From the NCBI GenBank assembly GCA_002350525.1, contig DEFA01000037.1:40691-73553 (forward strand): a stretch of 32,863 bases of DNA. Reading direction: 5' to 3'. Under the pieces are notes generated by a model. That model was not told the DNA's origin. It made no database searches and worked only from the letters and a program-made list of their open reading frames with translations. A program made the translations under genes and the position numbers. Source of the stretch: Lachnospiraceae bacterium UBA2864 (GTDB lineage: Bacteria; Bacillota; Clostridia; Lachnospirales; Lachnospiraceae). Shown here in pieces: positions 1 through 7,629 of the stretch. How positions within the stretch are numbered: position 1 is the stretch's first letter; every line of letters starts with the position of its first letter.

Positions 1-45
1 GGTGCCTGCAATTTCGGCGCTATTACTATGAAGGAGGGTCTGTAA
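1..45 (+). CDS. C-terminal tail of PFOR delta (ferredoxin-like) subunit, partial
   Basis: The first 14 codons are open and end in TAA at 43-45. They read GACNFGAITMKEGL. A cysteine followed by a small hydrophobic stretch and AITM is how the last 4Fe-4S cluster motif of the pyruvate:ferredoxin oxidoreductase delta subunit usually ends (CPxxAIxM). The position directly before the alpha subunit also fits the por gene order gamma-delta-alpha-beta. The ribosome binding site of porA (AAGGAGGG, 31-38) lies inside this tail, which suggests translational coupling. The call rests on only 14 residues plus gene order. Confidence 0.6.
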   Translation, partial: GACNFGAITMKEGL

Positions 46-46
46 T

Positions 47-1231
47 ATGTCATCAAAGAGAGACAGAATGTCAGGAAACGAGGCAGTCGCACTCGCTATA
101 AAGCAGGTTAACCCTGACGTAATGCCTGCATTTCCTATCACACCGTCAACAGAACTTCCACAGATCGTATCAACATATATTTCTAACGGAGATATAGATA
201 CAGAGTTTATACCTGTTGAGTCTGAGCACAGCTCAATGAGTGCCACTATCGGTGCTTCCGCAGCCGGTGCAAGAGCTCTTACAGCTACATCATCGGCAGG
301 ACTCGCATTCATGTGGGAAGAGCTTTATGTAGCTTCATCTTTCAGACTTCCTATAGTTCTTTGTCTTGTTAACCGTGCTCTTACGGGACCTCTTAACATC
401 AACTGCGACCACAGTGATGCAATGGGTGCCAGAGATTCAGGCTGGATGCAGGTTTTCGCTGAGACAAACCAGGAAGCTTATGATAACTTCATCATGTCAT
501 ACAGAGTAACAGAGCATCCGGACGTTATGCTTCCGATGATGGTATGTTATGACGGTTTCATCACAAGCCACGCTGTAATGAACATTGATACTATCGATAC
601 TTCAACAGTAAGGGATTTCGTAGGAACTTATAAGCCTGACAATTTCCTTCTTAACAAGGATATGCCATATGCTGTAGGACCTTACGCAAATTCTCCTTTC
701 TATATGGAAACAAAGTACAATCAGGTAGAAGCCATGAGACGTGCGAAGAAGGTTATTCTCGATGTATGTGCGGAGTTCGAGAAGATCTCCGGACGTAAGT
801 ACGGTCTCTTCGAAGAGTACAAGATGGAGGATGCTGAGTACGCTGTTGTTATCATGGGTTCTGCAGCAGGCACAACAAAGGATGCCGTTGATGAGCTTCG
901 TTCAAAGGGTATCAAAGCCGGTATGATCAAGATCCGTGTTCTTCGTCCTTTCCCTGGAGAAGAGCTTGCAGCCGCTCTTAAGAACTGTAAGGCAGTTGCT
1001 GTTATGGACAGAGCTGAGAATTACTCAACCATGAACGGTCCTGTAGGTTCAGAGCTTAAGGCTGCTATGTACGATGCAGGTCTTAATATCCCCGTACTTA
1101 ACTACTACTACGGTCTCGGTGGACGTGATTACACTGTAGAAGAAGCTGAAGTAGTTTATAACGATCTCAGTACACTTGCCGACGGTTCTGCAAAGCCGGC
1201 ACAGTTCCAGTACTTAGGTCTCAGAAAGTAA
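47..1231 (+). CDS. porA: Pyruvate:ferredoxin oxidoreductase, alpha subunit
   Basis: This is the alpha subunit of the heteromeric 2-oxoacid:ferredoxin oxidoreductase that decarboxylates pyruvate to acetyl-CoA, CO2 and reduced ferredoxin in the cytoplasm of anaerobes. At 394 residues the length is normal for PorA. The N-terminal pyrimidine-binding domain begins with GNEAVALAIKQ and the family motif FPITPSTELPQ near residues 29-39. An SSAGLAFMWEELY segment follows, and the C-terminal transketolase-like domain contains GSAAGTTKDAVDELR. The start at 47 has AAGGAGGG 8 nt upstream and follows the delta-subunit stop by 1 nt. The beta-subunit gene follows after 15 nt, so the genes are one operon. Pyruvate specificity is inferred from the subunit set and overall similarity; a related 2-oxoacid such as 2-ketoisovalerate is possible but less likely. 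Confidence 0.93.
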   Translation: MSSKRDRMSGNEAVALAIKQVNPDVMPAFPITPSTELPQIVSTYISNGDIDTEFIPVESEHSSMSATIGASAAGARALTATSSAGLAFMWEELYVASSFRLPIVLCLVNRALTGPLNINCDHSDAMGARDSGWMQVFAETNQEAYDNFIMSYRVTEHPDVMLPMMVCYDGFITSHAVMNIDTIDTSTVRDFVGTYKPDNFLLNKDMPYAVGPYANSPFYMETKYNQVEAMRRAKKVILDVCAEFEKISGRKYGLFEEYKMEDAEYAVVIMGSAAGTTKDAVDELRSKGIKAGMIKIRVLRPFPGEELAAALKNCKAVAVMDRAENYSTMNGPVGSELKAAMYDAGLNIPVLNYYYGLGGRDYTVEEAEVVYNDLSTLADGSAKPAQFQYLGLRK

Positions 1232-1246
1232 GGAGGTTCGGACGAA

Positions 1247-2188
1247 ATGGCATATAATCTTAAAGAAGTAATGAATAAGCCGGAGCGTCTTACTCCGGGT
1301 CACAGACTCTGCGCCGGATGTGGTGCAGCTATCGCAGCCAGAACAGTTCTCAGAGCTCTTAAAGAGGACGATAAGGCTGTTGTCGGAAATGCAACAGGCT
1401 GTCTTGAAGTTTCAACATTCATGTACCCTTATACAGCTTATGAAGACAGTTATATACATAACGCTTTCGCTTGTGCGGGCGCTACTCTTTCAGGAGTTGA
1501 GACAGCTTACAACGCACTTAAGAAGCGCGGAAGAATCGATGAGGATGTTGAGTATAAGTTCATCACTTTCGGTGGTGACGGCGGTACATACGATATCGGT
1601 TTCCAGTCACTTTCAGGTGCTATGGAGCGTGGACATGATATGGTATACGTATGCTACGATAACGGTGCATACATGAACACAGGTATCCAGAGATCATCCG
1701 CAACCCCTAGATTTGCTGATACTACAACAACTCCTGTAGGAAGCCAGTCAAACGGTAAGATGCAGTCACGTAAGGATCTTGCAGCCATCATGGCAGCACA
1801 CAACATCCCTTATGTCGGACAGTCTACATTCCTTCTCGGAATGAAGGATCTCTACGAGAAGTCCGAGCGTGCCATCTACACACCGGGTCCTGCTTTCCTT
1901 AACATCATGGCACCATGTCCGAGAGGATGGCGTTTTGATGCTTCAGATATGGTTAAGATCTGTAAGCTTGCAGTAGACACATGCTACTGGCCGCTCTTCG
2001 AAGTTATCGACGGAAAATGGATTCTCAGCTATAAGCCTAAGAACAAGCTTCCACTCGAAGACTTCCTTAAGCCACAGGGACGTTTCAAGCATCTCTTCAA
2101 GCCGGGCAACGAAAAACTCATCGCTGAATTCCAGGCAGAGGTTGACCGTCGTTGGGAAGAACTTCTCGCAAAGTGCGAAAATGCGTAA
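1247..2188 (+). CDS. porB: Pyruvate:ferredoxin oxidoreductase, beta subunit
   Basis: This is the thiamine diphosphate-binding beta subunit that pairs with PorA. It has 313 residues, the usual size. The N-terminal GHRLCAGCGAA carries the first cysteines of the 4Fe-4S site. The TPP-binding segment reads GDGGTYDIGFQSLSGAMERG and continues with the YDNGAYMNTGIQRSSATP motif that is characteristic of pyruvate-type beta subunits. The start at 1247 has AGGAGG at 1231-1236, 10 nt upstream and overlapping the last base of the porA stop. It is the last gene of the por operon: the stop codon TAA (2186-2188) touches the first base of the hairpin element that follows. Confidence 0.94.
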   Translation: MAYNLKEVMNKPERLTPGHRLCAGCGAAIAARTVLRALKEDDKAVVGNATGCLEVSTFMYPYTAYEDSYIHNAFACAGATLSGVETAYNALKKRGRIDEDVEYKFITFGGDGGTYDIGFQSLSGAMERGHDMVYVCYDNGAYMNTGIQRSSATPRFADTTTTPVGSQSNGKMQSRKDLAAIMAAHNIPYVGQSTFLLGMKDLYEKSERAIYTPGPAFLNIMAPCPRGWRFDASDMVKICKLAVDTCYWPLFEVIDGKWILSYKPKNKLPLEDFLKPQGRFKHLFKPGNEKLIAEFQAEVDRRWEELLAKCENA

Positions 2189-2340
2189 GCAACTATAATA
2201 TAGATTAACTAAGGGACGGCGTAATAAGACGCGCCAAAGTAACCACCCCGAGATCACACAATTAAATGGTGACTCGGGGTGGTTCTTTGTCCCGTCCCAA
2301 ATTACGCCTGTATCTTAACAACTCATAGATTATAGTTGCT
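2188..2340. repeat. Long imperfect hairpin element 1 (paired with element 2)
   Basis: This 153-bp imperfect palindrome has a perfect 12-bp terminal inverted repeat (AGCAACTATAAT at 2188-2199 against its complement at 2329-2340). Its perfect 12-bp apical stem is AACCACCCCGAG (2241-2252) against CTCGGGGTGGTT (2273-2284). The intervening arms align with gaps. The 20-nt loop at 2253-2272 is the reverse complement of the loop of element 2 except for two central bases. Inner TCAC/GTGA pairs extend the stem. Because it lies directly after porB it may act as the operon terminator, but there is no T-tract on either side. It could equally be a small non-autonomous mobile element or a structured RNA. 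Confidence 0.85.
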
Positions 2341-2348
2341 TCAATAGC

Positions 2349-2489
2349 ACTTCGCATATAGTTCCACATATGGCTATATCGTGAGACAAGGCAAGGAATC
2401 CCTTCGAGTCACCATTATATTGTGTGATCTCGAAGGGATTACCTTGACTTGCCGTATCCGATTTTACTTTATGTTAACTCTTGCGAAGT
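2349..2489. repeat. Long imperfect hairpin element 2 (paired with element 1)
   Basis: This 141-bp imperfect palindrome starts 8 bp after element 1. Its ends are ACTTCGCA (2349-2356) and TGCGAAGT (2482-2489). The perfect 12-bp apical stem is AATCCCTTCGAG (2397-2408) against CTCGAAGGGATT (2429-2440). The loop TCACCATTATATTGTGTGAT (2409-2428) matches the reverse complement of the element 1 loop at 18 of 20 positions. The stems of the two elements differ in sequence yet each is fully complementary, which is the pattern expected when structure rather than sequence is selected. The two elements face opposite ways. No ORF is visible inside either one. Confidence 0.85.
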
Positions 2490-2509
2490 TCCTATATATT
2501 CGGTAAAAT
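2481..2509 (+). promoter_or_regulatory. Predicted sigma-70-type promoter of the ABC/FtsX operon
   Basis: TTGCGA at 2481-2486, a 17-nt spacer and TAAAAT at 2504-2509 form a plausible vegetative promoter about 40 nt upstream of the ATPase start at 2549. The -35 box lies within the right end of hairpin element 2. The predicted transcript start is near 2516. Confidence 0.5.
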
Positions 2510-2548
2510 TAAATGTTAGGTATCGTTAACACACGAGGAGTGATTTCT

Positions 2549-3250
2549 ATGGCATATGTTGAATTTCAGAATGTAAAGAAAATATATAAGAGCGGTGAGG
2601 TTGAGATACCCGCTCTCTCCGGTGCCACTTTCTCTATAGAAAAAGGCGAATTCTGTGTAATAGTAGGTGCCTCCGGTGCCGGAAAAACCACAATACTCAA
2701 TATTCTCGGTGGAATGGATACCCTCACCACAGGCCGTGTACTGATAGACGGTAACGATATATCCGCTTATAACAAAAAGCAGCTTACCACTTACCGCCGC
2801 TATGACGTAGGATTCGTCTTCCAGTTTTATAATCTGGTCCAGAATCTTACCGCACTTGAGAATGTCGAACTTGCCGTACAGATCTGCACGAATCCTCTGC
2901 CGCCTGCCGAAGTTCTCGCAGAAGTCGGGCTTTCCGAACGCATGAAGAACTTTCCATCACAGCTTTCCGGAGGTGAGCAGCAGCGTGTTGCCATTGCACG
3001 TGCCCTCGCAAAGAATCCGAAGCTTCTTCTCTGCGACGAACCGACCGGTGCTCTCGACTACAACACCGGTAAGCAGGTTCTCCAGATCCTTCAGGATACC
3101 TGCCGCAGGACAGGAACCACTGTAATCGTCATAACCCATAACTCTGCTCTTACCGCAATGGCAGACAGGATCATAACGGTAAAAAGCGGCCGCATAGAAA
3201 AAGAGTATCTGAATCCGAATCGCGTGGATATAGCGGATATAGAATGGTAA
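2549..3250 (+). CDS. ABC transporter ATP-binding protein, LolD/MacB type
   Basis: This is the nucleotide-binding subunit that powers the FtsX-like permease encoded next. The protein has 233 residues. Walker A is GASGAGKTT near residue 40, followed by the Q-loop FVFQFYNLVQNLTALENVELA, the signature LSGGEQQRVAIARAL and Walker B LLLCDEPTGALD. The FQFYNL and EPTGALD wording is typical of the MacB/LolD/BceA branch. I chose the ATG at 2549 because AGGAG sits 8 nt upstream; an in-frame ATG at 2513 would add 12 residues but has no ribosome binding site. The permease gene follows after 29 nt. The substrate cannot be told from the sequence. Confidence 0.93.
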   Translation: MAYVEFQNVKKIYKSGEVEIPALSGATFSIEKGEFCVIVGASGAGKTTILNILGGMDTLTTGRVLIDGNDISAYNKKQLTTYRRYDVGFVFQFYNLVQNLTALENVELAVQICTNPLPPAEVLAEVGLSERMKNFPSQLSGGEQQRVAIARALAKNPKLLLCDEPTGALDYNTGKQVLQILQDTCRRTGTTVIVITHNSALTAMADRIITVKSGRIEKEYLNPNRVDIADIEW

Positions 3251-3279
3251 CCCGTTAAAGTATTAAGAGTTGAAAATAT

Positions 3280-6200
3280 ATGAGCAAGCATACCCGTAAA
3301 AAATCTTTAAATAAAACGATCTTCCGCGATATAAGAGGATCTTTCGGTCGTTTCTTTGCGATATTTGCAATCATCGCACTCGGAGTCGGCTTTTTTTCGG
3401 GTGTAAAGATCACTACTCCTATCCTTATAAACACGATCGATAACTTATATAAGGATAAGGCTCTCTACGATTATAAACTTGTCTCCACTCTCGGCTGGGA
3501 AGAAACGGATGTTGAGAAAGTAAGAAAGAGGCAGGACGTTGAATATGCGGAAGGAGCCTTCCAGTACGATGTCCAATGTCTTGATAAAGAAGATAAGGAT
3601 ATCGTCTTTAAAGCCTACTCTCTTACCGATAACATAAACGGTCTCATGCTGAAAGAAGGACGTCTTCCGGAAAGCCCTTCGGAAGTTCTCATCGATAACA
3701 ATAACCGAAGCGGCTTCTCTATCGGAGATACCATGAGACTGTCTCCGTCAAACAGTGAAGAGACCCTCGATCATTTTACTAATACCGAATATACCGTTGT
3801 TGGTTTTGCCGACTCGGTACTCTATATAAATTTTGAACGCGGAAGCACCTCTCTCGGTAACGGAGTCGTAAACGGCTTCATGTACTTAACCAAAGAGGGC
3901 TTCGCCGAGGATGTCTATACCGAAATATACGTTAAGCTCCATGATGATTTTCTTTTATATTCCGATGAATATAAGAATGAAATGGATGATATAAGACCGG
4001 AATGGGAAGAAGCGGCGGATGACGCAGCCACAGACAGATACGACCGTATATACTCCGAAGCAGCCGAAGAAATATCCGACGCACGTGAAACTCTTTCCGA
4101 GGAAAAGGCTGATGCCGAAAAAGAACTGGCTGATGCCAAAAAGGAACTGGACGACGGAAAAAAAGAACTCGAGGATGCCGCTGCGGAAATAGAAGACGGC
4201 GAACGCGAACTGGCTGACGCATCTTCAAAGCTCAGCAGTGCCAAGAGAACTCTGGACAGCTCGAAGTCCGAACTTAACTCAGCCAAGACAACTCTCGATT
4301 CTTCCAAAGAACGTCTTGACTCTTCCAAGGAAGAACTTGATTCTTCGAAAGCGGTTCTCGACTCCTCTCTCACCCAACTTACGGAATCAAAGGCAGAACT
4401 TGATGCAGCCAAGGTTGAGCTTGATAAGAACGAATCCCTTCTTTCTTCTACCAAAGAAACCCTTGATAATTCGAAGATTGAGATTGACGCCGGTAAGGCA
4501 CAGCTCGATGAAACAGCTGCAGCTCTTGCAGAAGCCGATACAGCTCTCACTGCTCAGGAAGCGGCTCTGTCAGAGGCTGAAACCCAGCTTGCTGCCGCAG
4601 AAATGTACGGTCTTATGGACGAAGAGACACTATCCGCAAAGAAGGCCGAGATTGCCGCAGGTAAGGCCGCCCTTACAGCGGCAAGAGAAGAATATAATGC
4701 AGGCTATAACAGCTATAATGCCGGACTCAGTGAATGGCAGGCCGGTAAAGCTCAGTACGATGCAGGTGTATCTCAGTATGAGGAAGGTCTCGCAAAGTTC
4801 GAAGCCGGTAAAGCTCAGTATGAAGAAGGACTCAAAGTCTGGGAAGAAGGTTATGCCAGATATAACGACGGACTTAAACAGTGGAATTCCGGTCTTGCCC
4901 AGTGGAATGAGGGTTATTCCCAATATGAAAACGGGCTCTCCCAATATGAAAACGGGCTTGCCAAATGGCAGTCAGGAAAAGCCGAATATAACAGAGGACT
5001 TGCCGAATATAACAAAGGCGTCAAAGAGCTCGAGGAAGGTAAAGCAGAATACGAGGATGGTCTTAAAGATTATGAAGACGGTCTTAAAGAATACGAAGAC
5101 GGTGTAAAAGAATTCAACGAGAAAATAGCTGATGCGGAAAAAGAGATAGACGACGCAGAGAAAGAGCTTAACGATATGGAAAAGCCGGACACCTATGTTC
5201 TCGAGAGAAATACCAACATTGCATACTCCTGTTTTGAAAGCGACTCAGCCATAGTAGAACAGGTTGCAAGAATCTTCCCTATCTTCTTTATACTGGTTGC
5301 CGCCCTTGTATGTATGACTACCATGACCCGTATGGTCGAGGAACAGCGCGGACAGATAGGAACTCTCAAGGCTCTCGGTTATAGCAACGGCGATATCATA
5401 CGAAAGTTCACCGTCTACTCCGGAACAGCCGCTCTTCTGGGATGCGTATCCGGTTACGCGGTATGTATTTTCATATTCCCATACTTCATATGGATCGCAT
5501 ATCAGATGATGTATATAAGTATCCCTCTGATATACATTTTCAACTGGAAGCTCGCGATCATATCTCTTGTCGTATCGATTGCATGTTCGGTCGGAACCAC
5601 GCTTGTATCCTGCCGCTATGAACTTTCGGAATCAGCAGCAAGTCTTATGCGTCCGAAGGCTCCGAAGCCGGGTAAGAGAGTCTTCCTCGAAAATATACCT
5701 TTCATATGGAACCGTATGAAATTCCTCCATAAGGTATCGATAAGAAATATCTTCCGCTACAAGAGAAGATTCTTCATGATGATCGTCGGAATCAGCGGTT
5801 GTACCGCACTGCTTCTTACGGGATTCGGTATGAAGGACTCCATCGCAGGCTTTGCCGAAGCTCAGTATGATGAGATTCAGATTGCAGATATAGAAGTTAC
5901 TTACAAGAACAGTACAGGAGACAAAGCGCCTCAGGATATAACAGACATGCTGGATGAAGACTCAGCAGAATACATGCTCATTCATTCATCAGCCTGGGAT
6001 CTTCTGTATAAAAACTCAGTAAAGGGTGTAACCCTTATTGCCCCCGGTCTTTCATCCGATACAGATCCGGATATGTATACAGCCGGCGGAAAATACAGCA
6101 GCGACTTAAGCCATTTCTTCAAACTTGCAGATGAAGAAGGTAATCTTCTTTCAGCGCCTTCTTCCGGAGAAGCTCTGATAAGCATAAGTCTTTCAAAAAG

Positions 6201-6876
6201 ATACGGAATAAAAGTCGGTGATGACATCACACTCCGTGATGAAGATATGAACGAGATACATGCCGTAATTTCAGGCGTATTCGTAAATCATGTTTATAAC
6301 TATGTTTTCGTATCCCCGGATGATCTTAAAAATGATATCAACGGTGCATACGTAAATTATCCTGAAGGTACGGATATTCATAAAATGCAGAGCCGCCTCT
6401 CCGATCTGGAGGATACGGTTTATGTCACGGTCTTTGAAGATTTTAAGAACAGAATGTCGAAAATGATGTCCAGTCTGGACTACATCGTGCTTATAGTTAT
6501 AATCAGCGCAGCAGGCCTCGCATTTGTTGTTCTGTATAATCTGACCAACATAAATATAACTGAGCGTATCCGCGAGATAGCTACCATAAAAGTTCTTGGT
6601 TTTTATCCCGGCGAAACCGCCCAGTATGTATTCAGAGAAAATATAGTACTCACATTCTTCGGAATGCTTGTGGGTCTCGGGCTCGGCATACTGCTTCACC
6701 GCTTTGTAATGGCCCAGATTGTGGTAGATATGGTCTTCTTTAAACAGGTGATTAAACCTATGAGCTATCTCTATGCCATAGTTCTTACCTTCATGTTTAC
6801 GTTCCTTGTCAATCTCGTAATGCGAAGGAAGCTGGAACATATCAACATGGCCGAATCACTTAAGTCTGTTGAATAA
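3280..6876 (+). CDS. Giant FtsX/MacB-like ABC permease with long coiled-coil stalk
   Basis: This is the membrane partner of the preceding ATPase. It has 1198 residues, against about 800 for a usual two-module FtsX-type permease. TM1 lies near residues 23-42 and is followed by an extracytoplasmic MacB_PCD-like domain. A predicted coiled coil spans roughly residues 245-645. The first FtsX domain (TMs about 660-770) has the typical RMVEEQRGQIGTLKALGYS. A second N-terminal-like module begins near 830 (FFMMIVGISGCTALLLTGFG), and the last TMs near 1068-1184 include REIATIKVLGFYPGE. The coiled coil has two styles: Ser-rich heptads of the LDSSKEE kind, then heptads with a regular Gly and Tyr/Trp such as YEEGLKVWEEGYARYNDG. 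The gene ends 21 bp inside the convergent methyltransferase gene. The substrate is unknown; the stalk suggests work across the thick Gram-positive wall. Confidence 0.9.
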   Translation: MSKHTRKKSLNKTIFRDIRGSFGRFFAIFAIIALGVGFFSGVKITTPILINTIDNLYKDKALYDYKLVSTLGWEETDVEKVRKRQDVEYAEGAFQYDVQCLDKEDKDIVFKAYSLTDNINGLMLKEGRLPESPSEVLIDNNNRSGFSIGDTMRLSPSNSEETLDHFTNTEYTVVGFADSVLYINFERGSTSLGNGVVNGFMYLTKEGFAEDVYTEIYVKLHDDFLLYSDEYKNEMDDIRPEWEEAADDAATDRYDRIYSEAAEEISDARETLSEEKADAEKELADAKKELDDGKKELEDAAAEIEDGERELADASSKLSSAKRTLDSSKSELNSAKTTLDSSKERLDSSKEELDSSKAVLDSSLTQLTESKAELDAAKVELDKNESLLSSTKETLDNSKIEIDAGKAQLDETAAALAEADTALTAQEAALSEAETQLAAAEMYGLMDEETLSAKKAEIAAGKAALTAAREEYNAGYNSYNAGLSEWQAGKAQYDAGVSQYEEGLAKFEAGKAQYEEGLKVWEEGYARYNDGLKQWNSGLAQWNEGYSQYENGLSQYENGLAKWQSGKAEYNRGLAEYNKGVKELEEGKAEYEDGLKDYEDGLKEYEDGVKEFNEKIADAEKEIDDAEKELNDMEKPDTYVLERNTNIAYSCFESDSAIVEQVARIFPIFFILVAALVCMTTMTRMVEEQRGQIGTLKALGYSNGDIIRKFTVYSGTAALLGCVSGYAVCIFIFPYFIWIAYQMMYISIPLIYIFNWKLAIISLVVSIACSVGTTLVSCRYELSESAASLMRPKAPKPGKRVFLENIPFIWNRMKFLHKVSIRNIFRYKRRFFMMIVGISGCTALLLTGFGMKDSIAGFAEAQYDEIQIADIEVTYKNSTGDKAPQDITDMLDEDSAEYMLIHSSAWDLLYKNSVKGVTLIAPGLSSDTDPDMYTAGGKYSSDLSHFFKLADEEGNLLSAPSSGEALISISLSKRYGIKVGDDITLRDEDMNEIHAVISGVFVNHVYNYVFVSPDDLKNDINGAYVNYPEGTDIHKMQSRLSDLEDTVYVTVFEDFKNRMSKMMSSLDYIVLIVIISAAGLAFVVLYNLTNINITERIREIATIKVLGFYPGETAQYVFRENIVLTFFGMLVGLGLGILLHRFVMAQIVVDMVFFKQVIKPMSYLYAIVLTFMFTFLVNLVMRRKLEHINMAESLKSVE

Positions 6877-7629
6877 TACAATATATATTCTTTCACTGTT
6901 TTTCCTGGGTTTATCAAATGTGAAAGCATCATACGCGGCACCACCGGCGAATCCGGCACGGAGTGCCGCATTTTTAATCTCCTCTGCCGTAAACGGATGT
7001 TGTTTATGAAGCTCGGCATGTTCTCTCCAATTATGACCGTCTTTATATCTGAATTTAAGCCTGTATTCATGTATACGGTTTTCCCTGTCATAGGAATTCT
7101 CCCATACCGAAGTATAGGCTCTTCTTTTCTCCCGGAAAGTCCTATGTCCCAGCACTTCGGAATAGAAAAACTCTGTCTTAAGATCAAAGACAAACACTCC
7201 GTTCTTCTTCAGGACCTTCCTCACCGATGCCATTGTCATATACAGATCTTCTTCCGTGGTAAGATAGTTCACACTGTCACACACGCTGATAACAGCATCC
7301 TGCTTATCCGTGAGGGTAAAATCTCTCATATCAGAATAAATATAGGTAATGGGAGTAAGGTCATTATCCTTACAATATGTATCCGAAAGATTCTTCTCTT
7401 CTGCCACAAGCAGCATATCCTTTGAAATGTCTATCCCCGTCACTTCAAAACCGTCTGCCTGAAGAAGCATAGACATATTGCCTGTTCCACAGCCCAGTTC
7501 CGTGATCGACGAACATGGCTTAATATGATGGCGGAATAAGAGCTTCAGCAGATACTGCTCCCACTCCTCATAAGGGATATTGTCCATCATCCTGTCATAT
7601 ACTTTTGCAAATAATGTATACTGTTCCAT
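6856..7629 (-). CDS. Class I SAM-dependent methyltransferase
   Basis: This is a 257-residue cytoplasmic methyltransferase of the Methyltransf_25/11 type. It opens with YTLFAKVYDRMMDNIPYEEWEQYL, the usual start of this clostridial family. Motif I is ITELGCGTGNMSMLL near residues 43-57, followed by VTGIDISKDML and then DAVISVCDSVNYL as motif IV. The substrate is not predictable. Its ATG shares one base with the stop of the upstream membrane protein gene (TGATG at 7631-7627), so it is probably translationally coupled as the last gene of the long minus-strand run. Its 3' end overlaps the convergent permease gene by 21 bp, and I saw no terminator between them. Confidence 0.9.
   Translation of the reverse strand: MEQYTLFAKVYDRMMDNIPYEEWEQYLLKLLFRHHIKPCSSITELGCGTGNMSMLLQADGFEVTGIDISKDMLLVAEEKNLSDTYCKDNDLTPITYIYSDMRDFTLTDKQDAVISVCDSVNYLTTEEDLYMTMASVRKVLKKNGVFVFDLKTEFFYSEVLGHRTFREKRRAYTSVWENSYDRENRIHEYRLKFRYKDGHNWREHAELHKQHPFTAEEIKNAALRAGFAGGAAYDAFTFDKPRKNSERIYIVLFNRLK

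Noticed and set aside
2241..2284. The 12-bp apical stem of element 1 as a standard Rho-independent terminator of the por operon.
   Set aside because: The stem is strong but has a 20-nt loop and no T-run (TCTTTGTCCC follows), so a canonical terminator is not supported; a looser terminator role remains possible.
2188..2489. The paired hairpins as an integron attC site or CRISPR repeats.
   Set aside because: Only two copies, in opposite orientation, no spacers, no cas or integrase genes, and the conserved part is the loop rather than attC-like ends.
3915..4550. A 211-codon minus-strand open frame, very Ser-rich, and overlapping open frames on both strands to 5107.
   Set aside because: They are shadows of the repetitive coiled-coil coding region of the FtsX permease; biased codons (GAA/AAG/CTT) keep other frames open. 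No ribosome binding site and low-complexity products.
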